A stretch of 64,000 nucleotides of DNA. Source: JADKIH01 sp031417395. GTDB taxonomy: Bacteria > Bacteroidota > Bacteroidia > AKYH767-A > 2013-40CM-41-45. Shown here piece after piece: positions 33,909 through 42,697 of this stretch (positions are counted from its first letter, which is position 1; every line of letters starts with the position of its first letter). The notes beneath the pieces are model-generated. The model ran no database searches. It was not told the origin of the DNA and was given only the letters and a program-made list of their open reading frames with translations. The DNA lies in assembly GCA_031417395.1 (NCBI GenBank), contig JANOVM010000018.1, positions 62,001-126,000 on the forward strand, written 5' to 3'. A program made the translations under genes and the position numbers.

Positions 33909-34907
33909 TTAACCGATTTTCATCGCCAATTCGGCTAATCTATTACTATAACCTGTTTCATTGTCATACCAACCAACTATTTTAACCATTTTTTCCAATA
34001 CAGTAGTCAATTTTGAATCAAAAATGCAGGAATGTGAGTTTCCAACTATATCGATTGAAACAATAGGATCGGATGTATATTCCAAAATACCCTTCATTAT
34101 GCCATTGGAAGCGAGTAAAAAAACATTATTGATTTCATCAACAGTTGCATGTTTTGATAAAATACATGTTATGTCGGTTAAAGAACCATCAGGACACGGA
34201 ATTCTAAGTCCGGCACCGCCAAGTTTGCCATTTAAGTGTGGCAAAACGTCACCTAATGCTTTAGCAGCACCGGTTGTTGTTGGAATAATGGAAACAGCAG
34301 CTGCTCTTGCTCTTCTTAGATCTTTATGAGGCGCATCGTGCAAATTTTGATCTCCTGTATAAGAATGAACTGTTGTTACAAAAGCATTTTCAATTCCCCA
34401 ATTTTCGTCTAATATTTTTAACATGGGTGCTGCATTGTTTGTAGTGCAGGAAGCATTGGAAAGTATTTTATCATCTGCAGATATTATTTCATCATTTACT
34501 CCCAGCACGATACTCTTCATGTCATTTTTGCCTTTTGTTGGTGCTGAAAGGATTACTTTTCTTGCACCGGAACTAACATGTATTTGCGCACTAGCAGCAT
34601 CCGCAAATCTACCTGTGCACTCCAGCAAAACATCAATATTATCAGCTTTCCATGGAAGGAGTGCCGGGTCTTTTTGAGAATAACTATTGATAGAAATTCC
34701 ATTTATAATTAAATGGTTTTCATCTGAAGAAATACTTCCGTCAAATCTACCATGTATTGAATCATATTTAAAGAGGTGAGCAAGCGTTGCATTATCAGCA
34801 AGGTCGTTGATAGACACTATTTCGGCCATTGGATTTTTTAACAATACACGGGTTGTCATACGTCCAATTCTACCGAAGCCATTTATTGCAATTCTTACTT
34901 TTTTCAT
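33909..34907 (-). CDS. gap: Glyceraldehyde-3-phosphate dehydrogenase
   Basis: 332 residues, cytoplasmic, converting glyceraldehyde-3-phosphate to 1,3-bisphosphoglycerate. The NAD-binding N-terminus is RIAINGFGRIGRMTTRVLL with Asp35 in INDL indicating NAD preference. The catalytic Cys154 is in SNASCTTNNAAPM, the His in TTVHSYTGDQ, and the phosphate site in TTTGAAKA. The residues after the Cys are TTNNAAP, not the more common TTNCLAP. A TATCTTTG box lies 23 nt upstream of the ATG. The gene stands alone. Confidence 0.96.
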   Translation of the reverse strand: MKKVRIAINGFGRIGRMTTRVLLKNPMAEIVSINDLADNATLAHLFKYDSIHGRFDGSISSDENHLIINGISINSYSQKDPALLPWKADNIDVLLECTGRFADAASAQIHVSSGARKVILSAPTKGKNDMKSIVLGVNDEIISADDKILSNASCTTNNAAPMLKILDENWGIENAFVTTVHSYTGDQNLHDAPHKDLRRARAAAVSIIPTTTGAAKALGDVLPHLNGKLGGAGLRIPCPDGSLTDITCILSKHATVDEINNVFLLASNGIMKGILEYTSDPIVSIDIVGNSHSCIFDSKLTTVLEKMVKIVGWYDNETGYSNRLAELAMKIG

Positions 34908-34929
34908 AAATTATATTTTAATTGTTCGG

Positions 34930-34937
34930 CAAAGATA
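34930..34937 (-). promoter_or_regulatory. Candidate -7 promoter element of gap
   Basis: TATCTTTG on the minus strand, ending 22 nt before the gap ATG. The same octamer precedes osmC, tatC and the small lipoprotein gene in this window. Confidence 0.5.
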
Positions 34938-35001
34938 AATACAATACCAAACAGTAATTAAAGAAAATAATAATAAAAATGAGAATTAAACGAGGTAAAA
35001 T

Positions 35002-35856
35002 TTATATCAGATGTTTTTCTGCATGATAGCTTGACCTGACCAAGGGACCGCTTTCGACATAACGGAATCCTTTTTGCAAACCTATTTCTTTATATTCTAA
35101 AAATGTTTCAGGAGTAATAAATTCATGTACCGGCAAATGTTCTCTAGTCGGCTGAAGATATTGTCCAAGAGTAAGAATGGAAACATCCGATTTACGGAGA
35201 TCATCCATCGCTTCCAGTATCTCTTCTCTTTTTTCACCCAGTCCAAGCATGAGACCTGATTTAGCCGTAACACCGGCTTGACTTACATATTTTAAAACCT
35301 CAAGGCTCCGATCGTATTTTGCCTGCACACGAACTTCTTTTGTAAGTCGTCGGACTGTTTCAAGATTGTGAGACATAATTTCAGGCGACTCATTAATTAC
35401 CAATTGAAGGTTTGCCCAATCTCCCCGGAAATCTCCTATTAATGTTTCCATTGTTGTACCGGGCGATAATTCACGAATCTTACGAATGGTCTGTACCCAA
35501 ATTTCAGCACCGCCATCTGAAAGATCATCACGATCAACACAAGTAATAACACAATGTTTTATGCCCATTAACTTTACGGACTTAGCAACGCGCAAAGGTT
35601 CGAAAGGATCGACCGCTTCGGGTTTTCCTGTTGCTACCGAACAGAAGCCACAGGAACGTGTACAGATATTACCTAAAATCATGAAAGTCGCTGTACCGGC
35701 TCCCCAACATTCTCCCATATTAGGACAATTACCACTTTGACAAATGGTATGAAGCTTATGCTCTGTAACAATTTCTCTTACCTTGGTATATTCCTCACCA
35801 AAGGGCAGTTTGACTTTAAGCCAGGACGGTTTTGTATATTTTGTCTGATTGATCAA
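35002..35856 (-). CDS. lipA: Lipoyl synthase
   Basis: A 284-residue radical SAM enzyme inserting two sulfurs into protein-bound octanoyl groups. The auxiliary cluster ligands are Cys39, Cys44 and Cys50 (CQSGNCPNMGEC). The radical SAM cluster uses Cys65, Cys69 and Cys72 (CTRSCGFC). The C-terminal RSSY motif, needed by LipA, is present (GPLVRSSYHAEKH). All ligands are intact. Lies between gap and an outer-membrane protein gene on the same strand; lipB is not in the window. Confidence 0.97.
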   Translation of the reverse strand: MINQTKYTKPSWLKVKLPFGEEYTKVREIVTEHKLHTICQSGNCPNMGECWGAGTATFMILGNICTRSCGFCSVATGKPEAVDPFEPLRVAKSVKLMGIKHCVITCVDRDDLSDGGAEIWVQTIRKIRELSPGTTMETLIGDFRGDWANLQLVINESPEIMSHNLETVRRLTKEVRVQAKYDRSLEVLKYVSQAGVTAKSGLMLGLGEKREEILEAMDDLRKSDVSILTLGQYLQPTREHLPVHEFITPETFLEYKEIGLQKGFRYVESGPLVRSSYHAEKHLI

Positions 35857-35931
35857 TTTGACTAACTGATTTGATTAAGTAATTGTGGAATTAGTTTATT
35901 TAAACGGTGATAGAAACAAGTATAACGTTAA

Positions 35932-36699
35932 TCACCATTTTCCACCCCAAATGAGTGAAACATAAAAATTAAAGAAGACATTATGGTTATGACTATTAGC
36001 CATAATAGGAATTTTTTTAGCGTAAGCATCAACAACTATTCCTGTCTCAATTGCTGTAATCTTATCCTGCCAGCCGGCATATTCAAATGAAATAGCTAAT
36101 TTACCATATACACCGGGATAGATAGACAATAAATCCAGTCCCTGAAAATAAGGGCCCGGACCATAAATATCTTCTCTTTGATCCTGCTGATCAGGGTCAG
36201 CTGGATCGTAAGGGCGAGTAACAATCTTTTTTGTGCCTGGTTCATTTGGATTTGGATTATCAACAAGAATATCAAGAAAAACAGGTTTAGTAATTCCAAG
36301 AGAAAGACCTCCATAATAATTATACCTCACCTCTACTCCACTTCTCTCGCCTTTGCTAAAGATTACATTCTGCCGTCCATAGCCGCCACGAAGGACATAT
36401 GCAAAATTAAGTTTGCCAAAAAAATATGGCTTTGCATCAGGATAATCCGGATTGGCAAGTTTATATTGTTTAGGATCCCTCAGTGAAACAAATTCAATAT
36501 CGAGCATTTGTTTTTTATAGCCTGTAAGATGCCATCCTCGTTTGAAAGTAATACCAAAACCATTGGAATGAATAATCACTCCGCCCGAGGCCTCATTTCT
36601 GTAAAGGATATTTACTTCTTCTGCAGAAGTACGTGTTGAATCCTGAGCAAATGTACTTGAAGAATAAAAACAGATACAGAATAATAGAAGCTTTCTCAT
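35932..36699 (-). CDS. Putative outer-membrane beta-barrel protein
   Basis: 255 residues from the ATG at 36699. The signal peptide MRKLLLFCICFYSSSTFAQ precedes a protein of alternating polar and aromatic strands (SNGFGITFKRGWHLTGYKK, LNFAYVLRGGYGRQNV, GVEVRYNYYGGLSLGI) that ends in NVFFNFYVSLIWGGKW, a beta-signal-like terminus. An upstream ATG at 36735 would add 12 residues, but it lies on the far side of the promoter box at 36709, so I reject it. A loop rich in Pro and Asp (PYDPADPDQQDQRED) is probably extracellular. Family unknown to me. Confidence 0.7.
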   Translation of the reverse strand: MRKLLLFCICFYSSSTFAQDSTRTSAEEVNILYRNEASGGVIIHSNGFGITFKRGWHLTGYKKQMLDIEFVSLRDPKQYKLANPDYPDAKPYFFGKLNFAYVLRGGYGRQNVIFSKGERSGVEVRYNYYGGLSLGITKPVFLDILVDNPNPNEPGTKKIVTRPYDPADPDQQDQREDIYGPGPYFQGLDLLSIYPGVYGKLAISFEYAGWQDKITAIETGIVVDAYAKKIPIMANSHNHNVFFNFYVSLIWGGKW

Positions 36700-36708
36700 A
36701 GGATTCGA

Positions 36709-36716
36709 CAAAAATA
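36709..36716 (-). promoter_or_regulatory. Candidate -7 element of the outer-membrane protein gene
   Basis: TATTTTTG on the minus strand, 9 nt before the ATG at 36699. It is divergent from, and about 45 bp from, the osmC promoter box. Confidence 0.5.
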
Positions 36717-36752
36717 AGAATTTTATCAATGTCAATGAAACATGGCAGTTGT

Positions 36753-36760
36753 TATCTTTG
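36753..36760 (+). promoter_or_regulatory. Candidate -7 element of osmC
   Basis: TATCTTTG, exact TAnnTTTG match, with only 5 nt between box and ATG at 36766. Transcription from it would start at or next to the start codon, giving a leaderless mRNA. Confidence 0.55.
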
Positions 36761-36765
36761 CACTA

Positions 36766-37206
36766 ATGGAAACAATTCGAACAAAATATCTGGGCGATTT
36801 AAGAACTCAGGCTTTGCACATCAAATCCGGTCAAATGATGATTACGGATGCTCCTTTTGATAACAATGGCAAAGGGGAAGCGTTTTCACCAACTGATTTA
36901 CTGGCAGCATCGCTGGGCAGCTGCATGCTGACAATAATGGGAATTGCAGCAAGAACACATGCAATTGATATAGACACAAGCGATTTAAAGATAACAAAAG
37001 TAATGGCTTCGGATCCCCGCAGAGTTACTGAAATTATTGTTGAATTTATTTTTCCGGGAAAAGAGTATACTGAAAAAGAGAGGAAAATTCTTGAACATGC
37101 AGCAAAAACCTGTCCTGTTGCGCTAAGTCTGCATCCGAATCTTAAACAAACCATTATTTTTCCCTGGACTGCTGAATCAATTCCTAAAAACAAGAAAAGC
37201 GAATAG
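36766..37206 (+). CDS. OsmC/Ohr family peroxiredoxin-like protein
   Basis: 146 residues from the ATG at 36766. The OsmC fold is recognisable from GKGEAFSPTDLLAASLGSCMLTIM, which holds the first redox Cys, and AAKTCPVALSLHPNLK, which holds the second. These two cysteines reduce organic hydroperoxides in the family. A start 24 bp upstream (MAVVIFALM) would put the promoter box inside the coding region and is unlikely. Cytoplasmic. A hairpin overlaps the stop codon. Confidence 0.9.
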   Translation: METIRTKYLGDLRTQALHIKSGQMMITDAPFDNNGKGEAFSPTDLLAASLGSCMLTIMGIAARTHAIDIDTSDLKITKVMASDPRRVTEIIVEFIFPGKEYTEKERKILEHAAKTCPVALSLHPNLKQTIIFPWTAESIPKNKKSE

Positions 37207-37222
37207 CTAAAAGCTATTCGCT
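37198..37222. terminator. Bidirectional terminator between osmC and the small lipoprotein
   Basis: A perfect 11-bp stem AGCGAATAGCT / AGCTATTCGCT with loop AAA, containing the osmC stop codon. On the minus strand it runs straight into TTTTCTTGTTTTT; on the plus strand a T run comes 9 nt later. The two genes are convergent here. Confidence 0.75.
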
Positions 37223-37248
37223 GGATAAATATTTTTTATCATTAAGTA

Positions 37249-37383
37249 TTAACCGCGGATTTCCGAGTGGCGTTTAACTTTATGAATTTGTCCGTAAGCA
37301 GGACATTTTTCATGTGATTTGCATGATGCAAACAAGCCTGCAAGAATTGCAAACATAAAGGTAACACGAATGATTTTTTTCAT
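37249..37383 (-). CDS. Tiny lipoprotein (44 residues)
   Basis: The minus-strand frame reads MKKIIRVTFMFAILAGLFAS, then CKSHEKCPAYGQIHK and VKRHSEIRG, then TAA. The first 20 residues are a textbook lipoprotein signal with lipobox LFASC. The mature part would be only 24 residues, lipidated on Cys21, with a second Cys in EKCPAYG and several His and basic residues. It has its own TATCTTTG/TAAGTTTG promoter boxes, a 5' stem-loop and a downstream terminator, so it is very likely expressed. Function unknown; related tiny CPAY-type lipoproteins seem to recur in Bacteroidota (recollection, not verified). Confidence 0.8.
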   Translation of the reverse strand: MKKIIRVTFMFAILAGLFASCKSHEKCPAYGQIHKVKRHSEIRG

Positions 37384-37422
37384 GTAAGATTTTTTTGTTT
37401 AGTTAGTTACGGAAAACCTGGG

Positions 37423-37441
37423 GCGAATGTTCCCCATTCGC
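37423..37441 (-). promoter_or_regulatory. 5' stem-loop in the leader of the tiny lipoprotein gene
   Basis: GCGAATG / CATTCGC (7-bp stem, 5-nt loop) lies 40 nt before the ATG and just after the promoter boxes. It would stand at the extreme 5' end of the mRNA and could stabilise it. GGGG and CCCC inside the element allow an alternative pairing. Confidence 0.55.
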
Positions 37442-37446
37442 TTAAT

Positions 37447-37464
37447 CAAACTTAGGCAAAGATA
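37447..37464 (-). promoter_or_regulatory. Twin -7 boxes upstream of the tiny lipoprotein gene
   Basis: On the minus strand TATCTTTG (37457-37464) is followed 2 nt later by TAAGTTTG (37447-37454). Both match TAnnTTTG. No -33 TTTG at 19 bp is visible for either. Confidence 0.5.
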
Positions 37465-37634
37465 TCTTTTTAGTGTAATCATTTATAAGAAGTTTTCAAC
37501 ATTTTGACCTTGGAGCTTCATAAACTGAAATAATACTATTAAATAAAGAGGTAAAATGTATTTTTGAGCATTCTGATTATTCGATTTAGCTTACCTGTTA
37601 AACGTAAGTTTAGACCAAACTATTGTAAAATTAT

Positions 37635-38324
37635 ATGGAAAAAATTCAACCAAAAATCGAAGAAAGCTGGAAATTGGCTCTTAAAGCTGAGTTCAATGCG
37701 CAATATTTTTCGGAATTAAAGAATTTTCTCCAAAATGAACGAAATACGGGCCAAATCATTTATCCACCCGGGGCTAATATCTTTTCAGCATTTGAAAAAA
37801 CACCTTTTGATAAGGTTAAGGTTGTAATATTAGGTCAGGACCCTTACCATGGCCCAGGTCAGGCACATGGTCTTTCATTTTCCGTTCCTGAAAAACAAAC
37901 TACTCCCCGCAGCCTGCAAAATATTTTCAAAGAGTTAAAAAGCGATCTCAACATACCGATTCCTAAAACGGGCAACCTTGAAAAATGGGCCAGACAGGGG
38001 GTACTTCTTTTAAATGCAACATTAACGGTACGGGCAAATCAACCGGGTTCACATCAAAATAAGGGATGGGAGAACTTTACAGATTCCGTCATCAGATTGC
38101 TTTCTAAGGATAGAAAAGGAATTGTTTTTATTCTTTGGGGCAAATATGCCCAAGCGAAGCAACCACTTATTGATACCACTAAACATTATATTCTTGCAGG
38201 TCCTCACCCTTCTCCATTTTCCGCAGATAGAGGTTTCTTTGGCTGTAAACACTTTTCTAAAACCAATGATTTTCTTTTAAAAGAAGGATTGACTCCTATT
38301 GATTGGAATCCTGAAGAAAATTAA
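37635..38324 (+). CDS. ung: Uracil-DNA glycosylase
   Basis: 229 residues, family 1 UDG removing uracil from DNA. The water-activating Asp69 is in GQDPYHGPGQAHGLSFSV, and the uracil-sensing and minor-groove loop contains His191 in HPSPFSADRGFFGCKHF. Length and both motifs are canonical. It is followed closely by the BamA-like gene, with which it may share a transcript. Confidence 0.98.
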   Translation: MEKIQPKIEESWKLALKAEFNAQYFSELKNFLQNERNTGQIIYPPGANIFSAFEKTPFDKVKVVILGQDPYHGPGQAHGLSFSVPEKQTTPRSLQNIFKELKSDLNIPIPKTGNLEKWARQGVLLLNATLTVRANQPGSHQNKGWENFTDSVIRLLSKDRKGIVFILWGKYAQAKQPLIDTTKHYILAGPHPSPFSADRGFFGCKHFSKTNDFLLKEGLTPIDWNPEEN

Positions 38325-38377
38325 ATGGTAATGGAATCGTTCACATTAATATTTACATAAAATATAAATTTCCATTC

Positions 38378-40126
38378 ATGAAATTTTTTGTATTGATTTT
38401 AGGTTTTATGTTTTTACAAATTTCAGCTGAAGGACAAAAAAGTTTTTCTGCAAGTATTGTTTTGTCAGATTCACTCCCCTCTTACCTTAAAGATTTACAA
38501 AAAGAAATTAGTGGATTGAAAAACTTTAAGGATACTTTTCAGATATTTAAACAATTCGAAACTGTACTTTTCAAGCTTCGTTCTGAAGGATATCTTGCTG
38601 CGGGAATTGACAGTGTCAATAAAGACAGTACACGGTTTACGGCATTTATTTATTCCGGTCAAAAATATTTGTGGGGACAAATCAGTCAGGGAAATGTACC
38701 TTCGGAACTATTCGAAGGAACCGGGTTTCGCAAGAAGTTCTTTTCCGGAAAGCCATTCAGGTATAGTCAAATTTCACAGCTGAACGAAAAAATAATTCGA
38801 AACTGTGAAAACAATGGTTACCCATTTGCAACTCTTACTTTTGATTCTATTCGAATTAAAGAAAATCGATTCTATTCTTCTTTATCATTAAACAAAAATC
38901 GTTTTGTAAAAATTGACAGTATAATTATCAAGGGGAATGCTACAATTGCCCCGGTATATATTTACAATTACATTGGCATACAACCCGGAGATTCATACAA
39001 TGAAAGCCAAATAAAAAAAATTTCCAGCAGAATGCGGGAATTACCGTTTATTAAAGAATTAAAATCATCTCAAATATTATTCAATGAAAAGGAAACAAAA
39101 CTTTTTCTTTTTTTAGAAAACAAAAAAGCCAGTCAGTTTGATGGTATAATCGGCTTCCTGCCGGATGAATCAAAATCGGGAAAGCTTAATATTACAGGTG
39201 AGGTTCATTTGAAACTTCAGAATTCACTTAAAAGAGGCGAGATCATTGAATTCAACTGGAAGCAACTTCCTGTTAAATCCCAAGATCTGAAAGTAAGGGC
39301 ATTGTACCCATTTTTATTCAACACTTCTTTTGGGATTGACGGTAACCTTGCCATCTTTAAGAAAGATACAACCTATATAGACGTTACAAAAAATGTCGGA
39401 ATACAATATGCTTTATCAGGAAATAATTATTTAAAAGTCTTTATCAACGACAAGCAAAGCGATTTACAATCAGTAAAAGGGTTGGAAAATGTTACCATTC
39501 TTCCTGAATTTGCCGATATAACAACTGTTTCTTATGGAGGAACAGTCCATTATGAAAAGCTTGATTACCGGTTGAATCCAAGACACGGTTTTAGTCTGGA
39601 AGCAACAAGTAGTGCGGGAAACAGAAAGATAAGAAGAAACAGTGAAATCAATAAATCAGTCTATGATAGTATTCGATTAAATAGTGTTTCTTATCATGCA
39701 GAGTTGAATGCGGATTATTTCATTTCCCCGGGTGGAAGACATGTTTTAGTATGCGGAACAATTGCAGCGTATATTTACAATCCAAATCTATTTGTAAATG
39801 AATTATTCCGTATGGGAGGATTGAAATCTTTAAGGGGTTTCGATGAGGAATCAATATTTGCTTCGCAATATGCAATTGGAAAATTAGAGTATCGATATCT
39901 TCTCGATCAGAATTCATTTTTATTTGCCTTTTTTAATATGGCCTGGTACAAAAATAAAAGCAAGAGTCAAGACATATACGACACACCATTGGGTTTCGGA
40001 AGCGGAATTAATTTTGAAACTAAATTGGGAATAATGTCTGTGAGTTATGCTTTAGGGAAGCAATTTGATAATCCAATATTCCTAAAAAACGGGAAGATTC
40101 ATTTTGGTATTGTGAATTATTTTTAA
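38378..40126 (+). CDS. BamA/TamA-like outer-membrane protein
   Basis: 582 residues. The signal peptide (MKFFVLILGFMFLQISAEG) is followed by a periplasmic region with at least one POTRA-like unit (FVKIDSIIIKGNATIAPVYIYNYIGIQPGDSYN). From about residue 240 a 16-strand-type surface-antigen barrel follows, including NPRHGFSLEATSSAG, the FRMGGLKSLRGFDE lid motif (the conserved RGF/Y) and a C-terminal strand NGKIHFGIVNYF. It is shorter than BamA and has fewer POTRA domains, so a TamA-like or accessory insertase is more likely than BamA itself. Downstream is a short repeat-rich gap before hemE. Confidence 0.82.
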   Translation: MKFFVLILGFMFLQISAEGQKSFSASIVLSDSLPSYLKDLQKEISGLKNFKDTFQIFKQFETVLFKLRSEGYLAAGIDSVNKDSTRFTAFIYSGQKYLWGQISQGNVPSELFEGTGFRKKFFSGKPFRYSQISQLNEKIIRNCENNGYPFATLTFDSIRIKENRFYSSLSLNKNRFVKIDSIIIKGNATIAPVYIYNYIGIQPGDSYNESQIKKISSRMRELPFIKELKSSQILFNEKETKLFLFLENKKASQFDGIIGFLPDESKSGKLNITGEVHLKLQNSLKRGEIIEFNWKQLPVKSQDLKVRALYPFLFNTSFGIDGNLAIFKKDTTYIDVTKNVGIQYALSGNNYLKVFINDKQSDLQSVKGLENVTILPEFADITTVSYGGTVHYEKLDYRLNPRHGFSLEATSSAGNRKIRRNSEINKSVYDSIRLNSVSYHAELNADYFISPGGRHVLVCGTIAAYIYNPNLFVNELFRMGGLKSLRGFDEESIFASQYAIGKLEYRYLLDQNSFLFAFFNMAWYKNKSKSQDIYDTPLGFGSGINFETKLGIMSVSYALGKQFDNPIFLKNGKIHFGIVNYF

Positions 40127-40173
40127 CTTTTGAGTACAATGTTTGTAATCTGACTCAGGCAATTAACTTCTTT

Positions 40174-40191
40174 GTACTTAGTATTAAGTAC
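40174..40191. repeat. Short inverted repeat between the BamA-like gene and hemE
   Basis: GTACTTA GTAT TAAGTAC, flanked on both sides by TTTGTA-type direct repeats (TTTGTACTTA, CTTTGTATTA). It could act as a weak terminator for the barrel gene. No strong T run follows. Confidence 0.5.
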
Positions 40192-40274
40192 TTTGTATTA
40201 TTAATAAAAGTATTGGCCTATTCAGATTTAACATATAAAGCCTGATTATCTTCAATTTATTACTTTTACGGCTG

Positions 40275-41306
40275 ATGAAATTAAAAAATGACCTTTTATT
40301 GCGGGCAGCCCGCGGAGAAAAAACAGAAAGAACACCGGTTTGGTTAATGCGTCAGGCGGGGAGGATTTTACCTGAATACAGAGAAGTAAGAAAAAAATCA
40401 GGGGGCTTTAAAAGTCTTGTTGAAACACCTGAATTAGCGGCTGAAGTAACTATTCAGCCCGTTGATATTTTAGGAGTGGATGCAGCAATTATTTTTTCAG
40501 ACATACTTGTAATACCTGAAGCAATGGGACTCCCCTATCAAATGATTGAAAGTAAGGGACCATGGTTTGAACAGACTATTAATTCAGAAGCAGATATTAA
40601 AAAATTAAAAGTTTCTACTGCCAATGATTTACAGTATGTCATGGATGCCATTTCACTAGTGAAGAAAGAATTAAATGGAAGTGTTCCTCTTATTGGCTTT
40701 GCAGGAGCTCCATGGACTATACTTTCATACATGATAGAGGGAAAAGGCAGTAAGACCTTTAGCGAAGCAAAAAAGTTTCTTTATACAGAACCGCTGCTCG
40801 CACATAAACTTTTAGAAAAAATTACACTAAGTACAATAAATTATTTAAAAGGACAGGTTAAAGCAGGAGCAGATATTATTCAAATTTTTGATTCATGGGC
40901 AGGAATACTTTCTCCCGATCAATACAAAGAGTTTTCCTTAAAGTATATCAGTGATATTTGCGATTCTATAAAAGAAGTACCGGTAACTGTTTTTGCAAAA
41001 GGAGCATATTTTTCAAGGAAGGATTTTTCAGAATTAACATGTTCCGTAATCGGGCTCGACTGGAACATGGACATTTCAGAGTCGAGAAAACTTTGCGGCA
41101 ATAAAACGCTGCAAGGAAATATGGATCCTTGTTTATTGTATGCAGAATATGAAGTAATCGAAAAAGAAACAAAAAAAATGCTAAAAGAATTTGGGACTGA
41201 AAGGTATATTGCGAACTTAGGGCATGGACTGTATCCGGATACAGATCCTGAAAAGGTAAAATTTTTTGTTGAAACAGTTAAAAGATGCAGTCTTAGTGCT
41301 ATCTAA
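40275..41306 (+). CDS. hemE: Uroporphyrinogen decarboxylase
   Basis: 343 residues. The N-terminal signature TPVWLMRQAGRILPEYREVR carries the substrate-binding arginine pair, and DAAIIFSDILVIPEAMG holds the catalytic Asp. Also present are GFAGAPWTILSYMIEG and GNMDPCLLYA. It converts uroporphyrinogen III to coproporphyrinogen III in haem synthesis. A TACTTTTA box (one mismatch) ends 6 nt before the ATG. The UMF1-type transporter gene begins 16 bp after its stop. Confidence 0.97.
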   Translation: MKLKNDLLLRAARGEKTERTPVWLMRQAGRILPEYREVRKKSGGFKSLVETPELAAEVTIQPVDILGVDAAIIFSDILVIPEAMGLPYQMIESKGPWFEQTINSEADIKKLKVSTANDLQYVMDAISLVKKELNGSVPLIGFAGAPWTILSYMIEGKGSKTFSEAKKFLYTEPLLAHKLLEKITLSTINYLKGQVKAGADIIQIFDSWAGILSPDQYKEFSLKYISDICDSIKEVPVTVFAKGAYFSRKDFSELTCSVIGLDWNMDISESRKLCGNKTLQGNMDPCLLYAEYEVIEKETKKMLKEFGTERYIANLGHGLYPDTDPEKVKFFVETVKRCSLSAI

Positions 41307-41322
41307 TTTCTAAAAAAATAAA

Positions 41323-42636
41323 ATGAAAACAGCGGATAAAAAAACCATCAATGCCTGGGCCATGTATGATTGGGCAAATTCCGCTTATTCATTGGTTATT
41401 ACATCGGCATTATTTCCTATATATTTCCATGCCATAACAACTGTAGACGGTTCCAGCACTGTTAAATTTATTGGAAGGACTTACAACAGCGATTCCTTGC
41501 AGACGTATGCTATTTCTTTGGCTTTCCTTGTTATCGCTGCAATAAATCCACTTTTATCTTCTATAGCTGATTACAGCGGCCGTAAGAAAGCCTTCATGTT
41601 TTTTTTCAGTACACTCGGTGCTTTATCGTGTGGTTCCCTGTTTTTTTTTCAATCACTAGATACACTTTGGATTGGGGTAATTGGTGCTATGCTTGCTGCC
41701 ATTGGTTATGCAGGAAGTATTGTTTTCTACAATGCCTTTTTACCTGAAATAGCAGCCCCTGAAGATCAGGATAAAGTAAGTGCAAAAGGGTTCGCTATGG
41801 GTTACATAGGCAGTTCCTTACTGCTTATTTTTTGTTTAACCATGGTTATGTTTCCACAATGGTATGGAAATATTAGCAGCGGCCTGGCAACACGATTGGC
41901 CTTTTTATTTGTAGGAGTCTGGTGGTTTGTTTTCGCTCAGTATACTTTCCGGCATTTGAAAGATAACCTTGAAAGAAAGCATGAACATGGCCGCTATTTT
42001 TTTCATGGTTATCATGAATTGAAAAAAGTATGGCTGCAACTAAAGAAAACCTCCCGACTTAAGTCATTTCTTCTTTCCTTTTTCTTCTATAATATGGGTG
42101 TTCAAACGGTAATGTATGTTGCTACCTTGTTTGGCGCAGGGGAATTGAAACTCGATTCTTCGGTTTTAATAACGGTCATTCTGATCATCCAGTTTGTTGC
42201 AATAGGAGGCGCTTACTTATTTAGCACCCTATCAAAGAAGTTTGGTAATATCATGTCTTTATCAATAGCGATAGTAATATGGATACTTGTTTGTGTTGGC
42301 GCCTATATGTGCAATAAAGAATATGGCATTGATGAAAAAAACATGTTTATGATGCTTGCCGGCGTAGTTGGACTGGTTATGGGAGGAATACAATCACTTT
42401 CCCGATCTACGTATTCCAAACTGCTTCCAAAAACGATTGACCATGCCTCCTACTTCAGTTTTTTTGATGTATGCGATAGGCTCGGTACCGTGCTGGGCAC
42501 CTTTGCTTTTGGATATATCAATGAAATTACGGGCAGCATGCGCACAAGCATAATTGTGCTTGCAACTTTTTTCATTGTCGGCTTGATTTTGTTACTTCGC
42601 ATGCGGAAAGAAAAAACAGCAACTTTGGAATTATAG
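41323..42636 (+). CDS. MFS transporter of the UMF1/Atg22-like family
   Basis: 437 residues with about 12 membrane helices. The N-terminal motif INAWAMYDWANSAYSLVITSALFPIYF is the hallmark of the UMF1 (Atg22-like) branch. Also visible are ADYSGRKKAF (loop 2-3) and GGIQSLSRSTYSKLLPK in the second half. The substrate is unknown; relatives have been discussed as amino acid effluxers. Sixteen bp after hemE, so probably co-transcribed. Confidence 0.88.
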   Translation: MKTADKKTINAWAMYDWANSAYSLVITSALFPIYFHAITTVDGSSTVKFIGRTYNSDSLQTYAISLAFLVIAAINPLLSSIADYSGRKKAFMFFFSTLGALSCGSLFFFQSLDTLWIGVIGAMLAAIGYAGSIVFYNAFLPEIAAPEDQDKVSAKGFAMGYIGSSLLLIFCLTMVMFPQWYGNISSGLATRLAFLFVGVWWFVFAQYTFRHLKDNLERKHEHGRYFFHGYHELKKVWLQLKKTSRLKSFLLSFFFYNMGVQTVMYVATLFGAGELKLDSSVLITVILIIQFVAIGGAYLFSTLSKKFGNIMSLSIAIVIWILVCVGAYMCNKEYGIDEKNMFMMLAGVVGLVMGGIQSLSRSTYSKLLPKTIDHASYFSFFDVCDRLGTVLGTFAFGYINEITGSMRTSIIVLATFFIVGLILLLRMRKEKTATLEL

Positions 42637-42697
42637 TTGACTTTTCTTTAAAATGTAAATTAAATTGCAGCTAAAAGCTGAACGAAAAAAATAAAGA

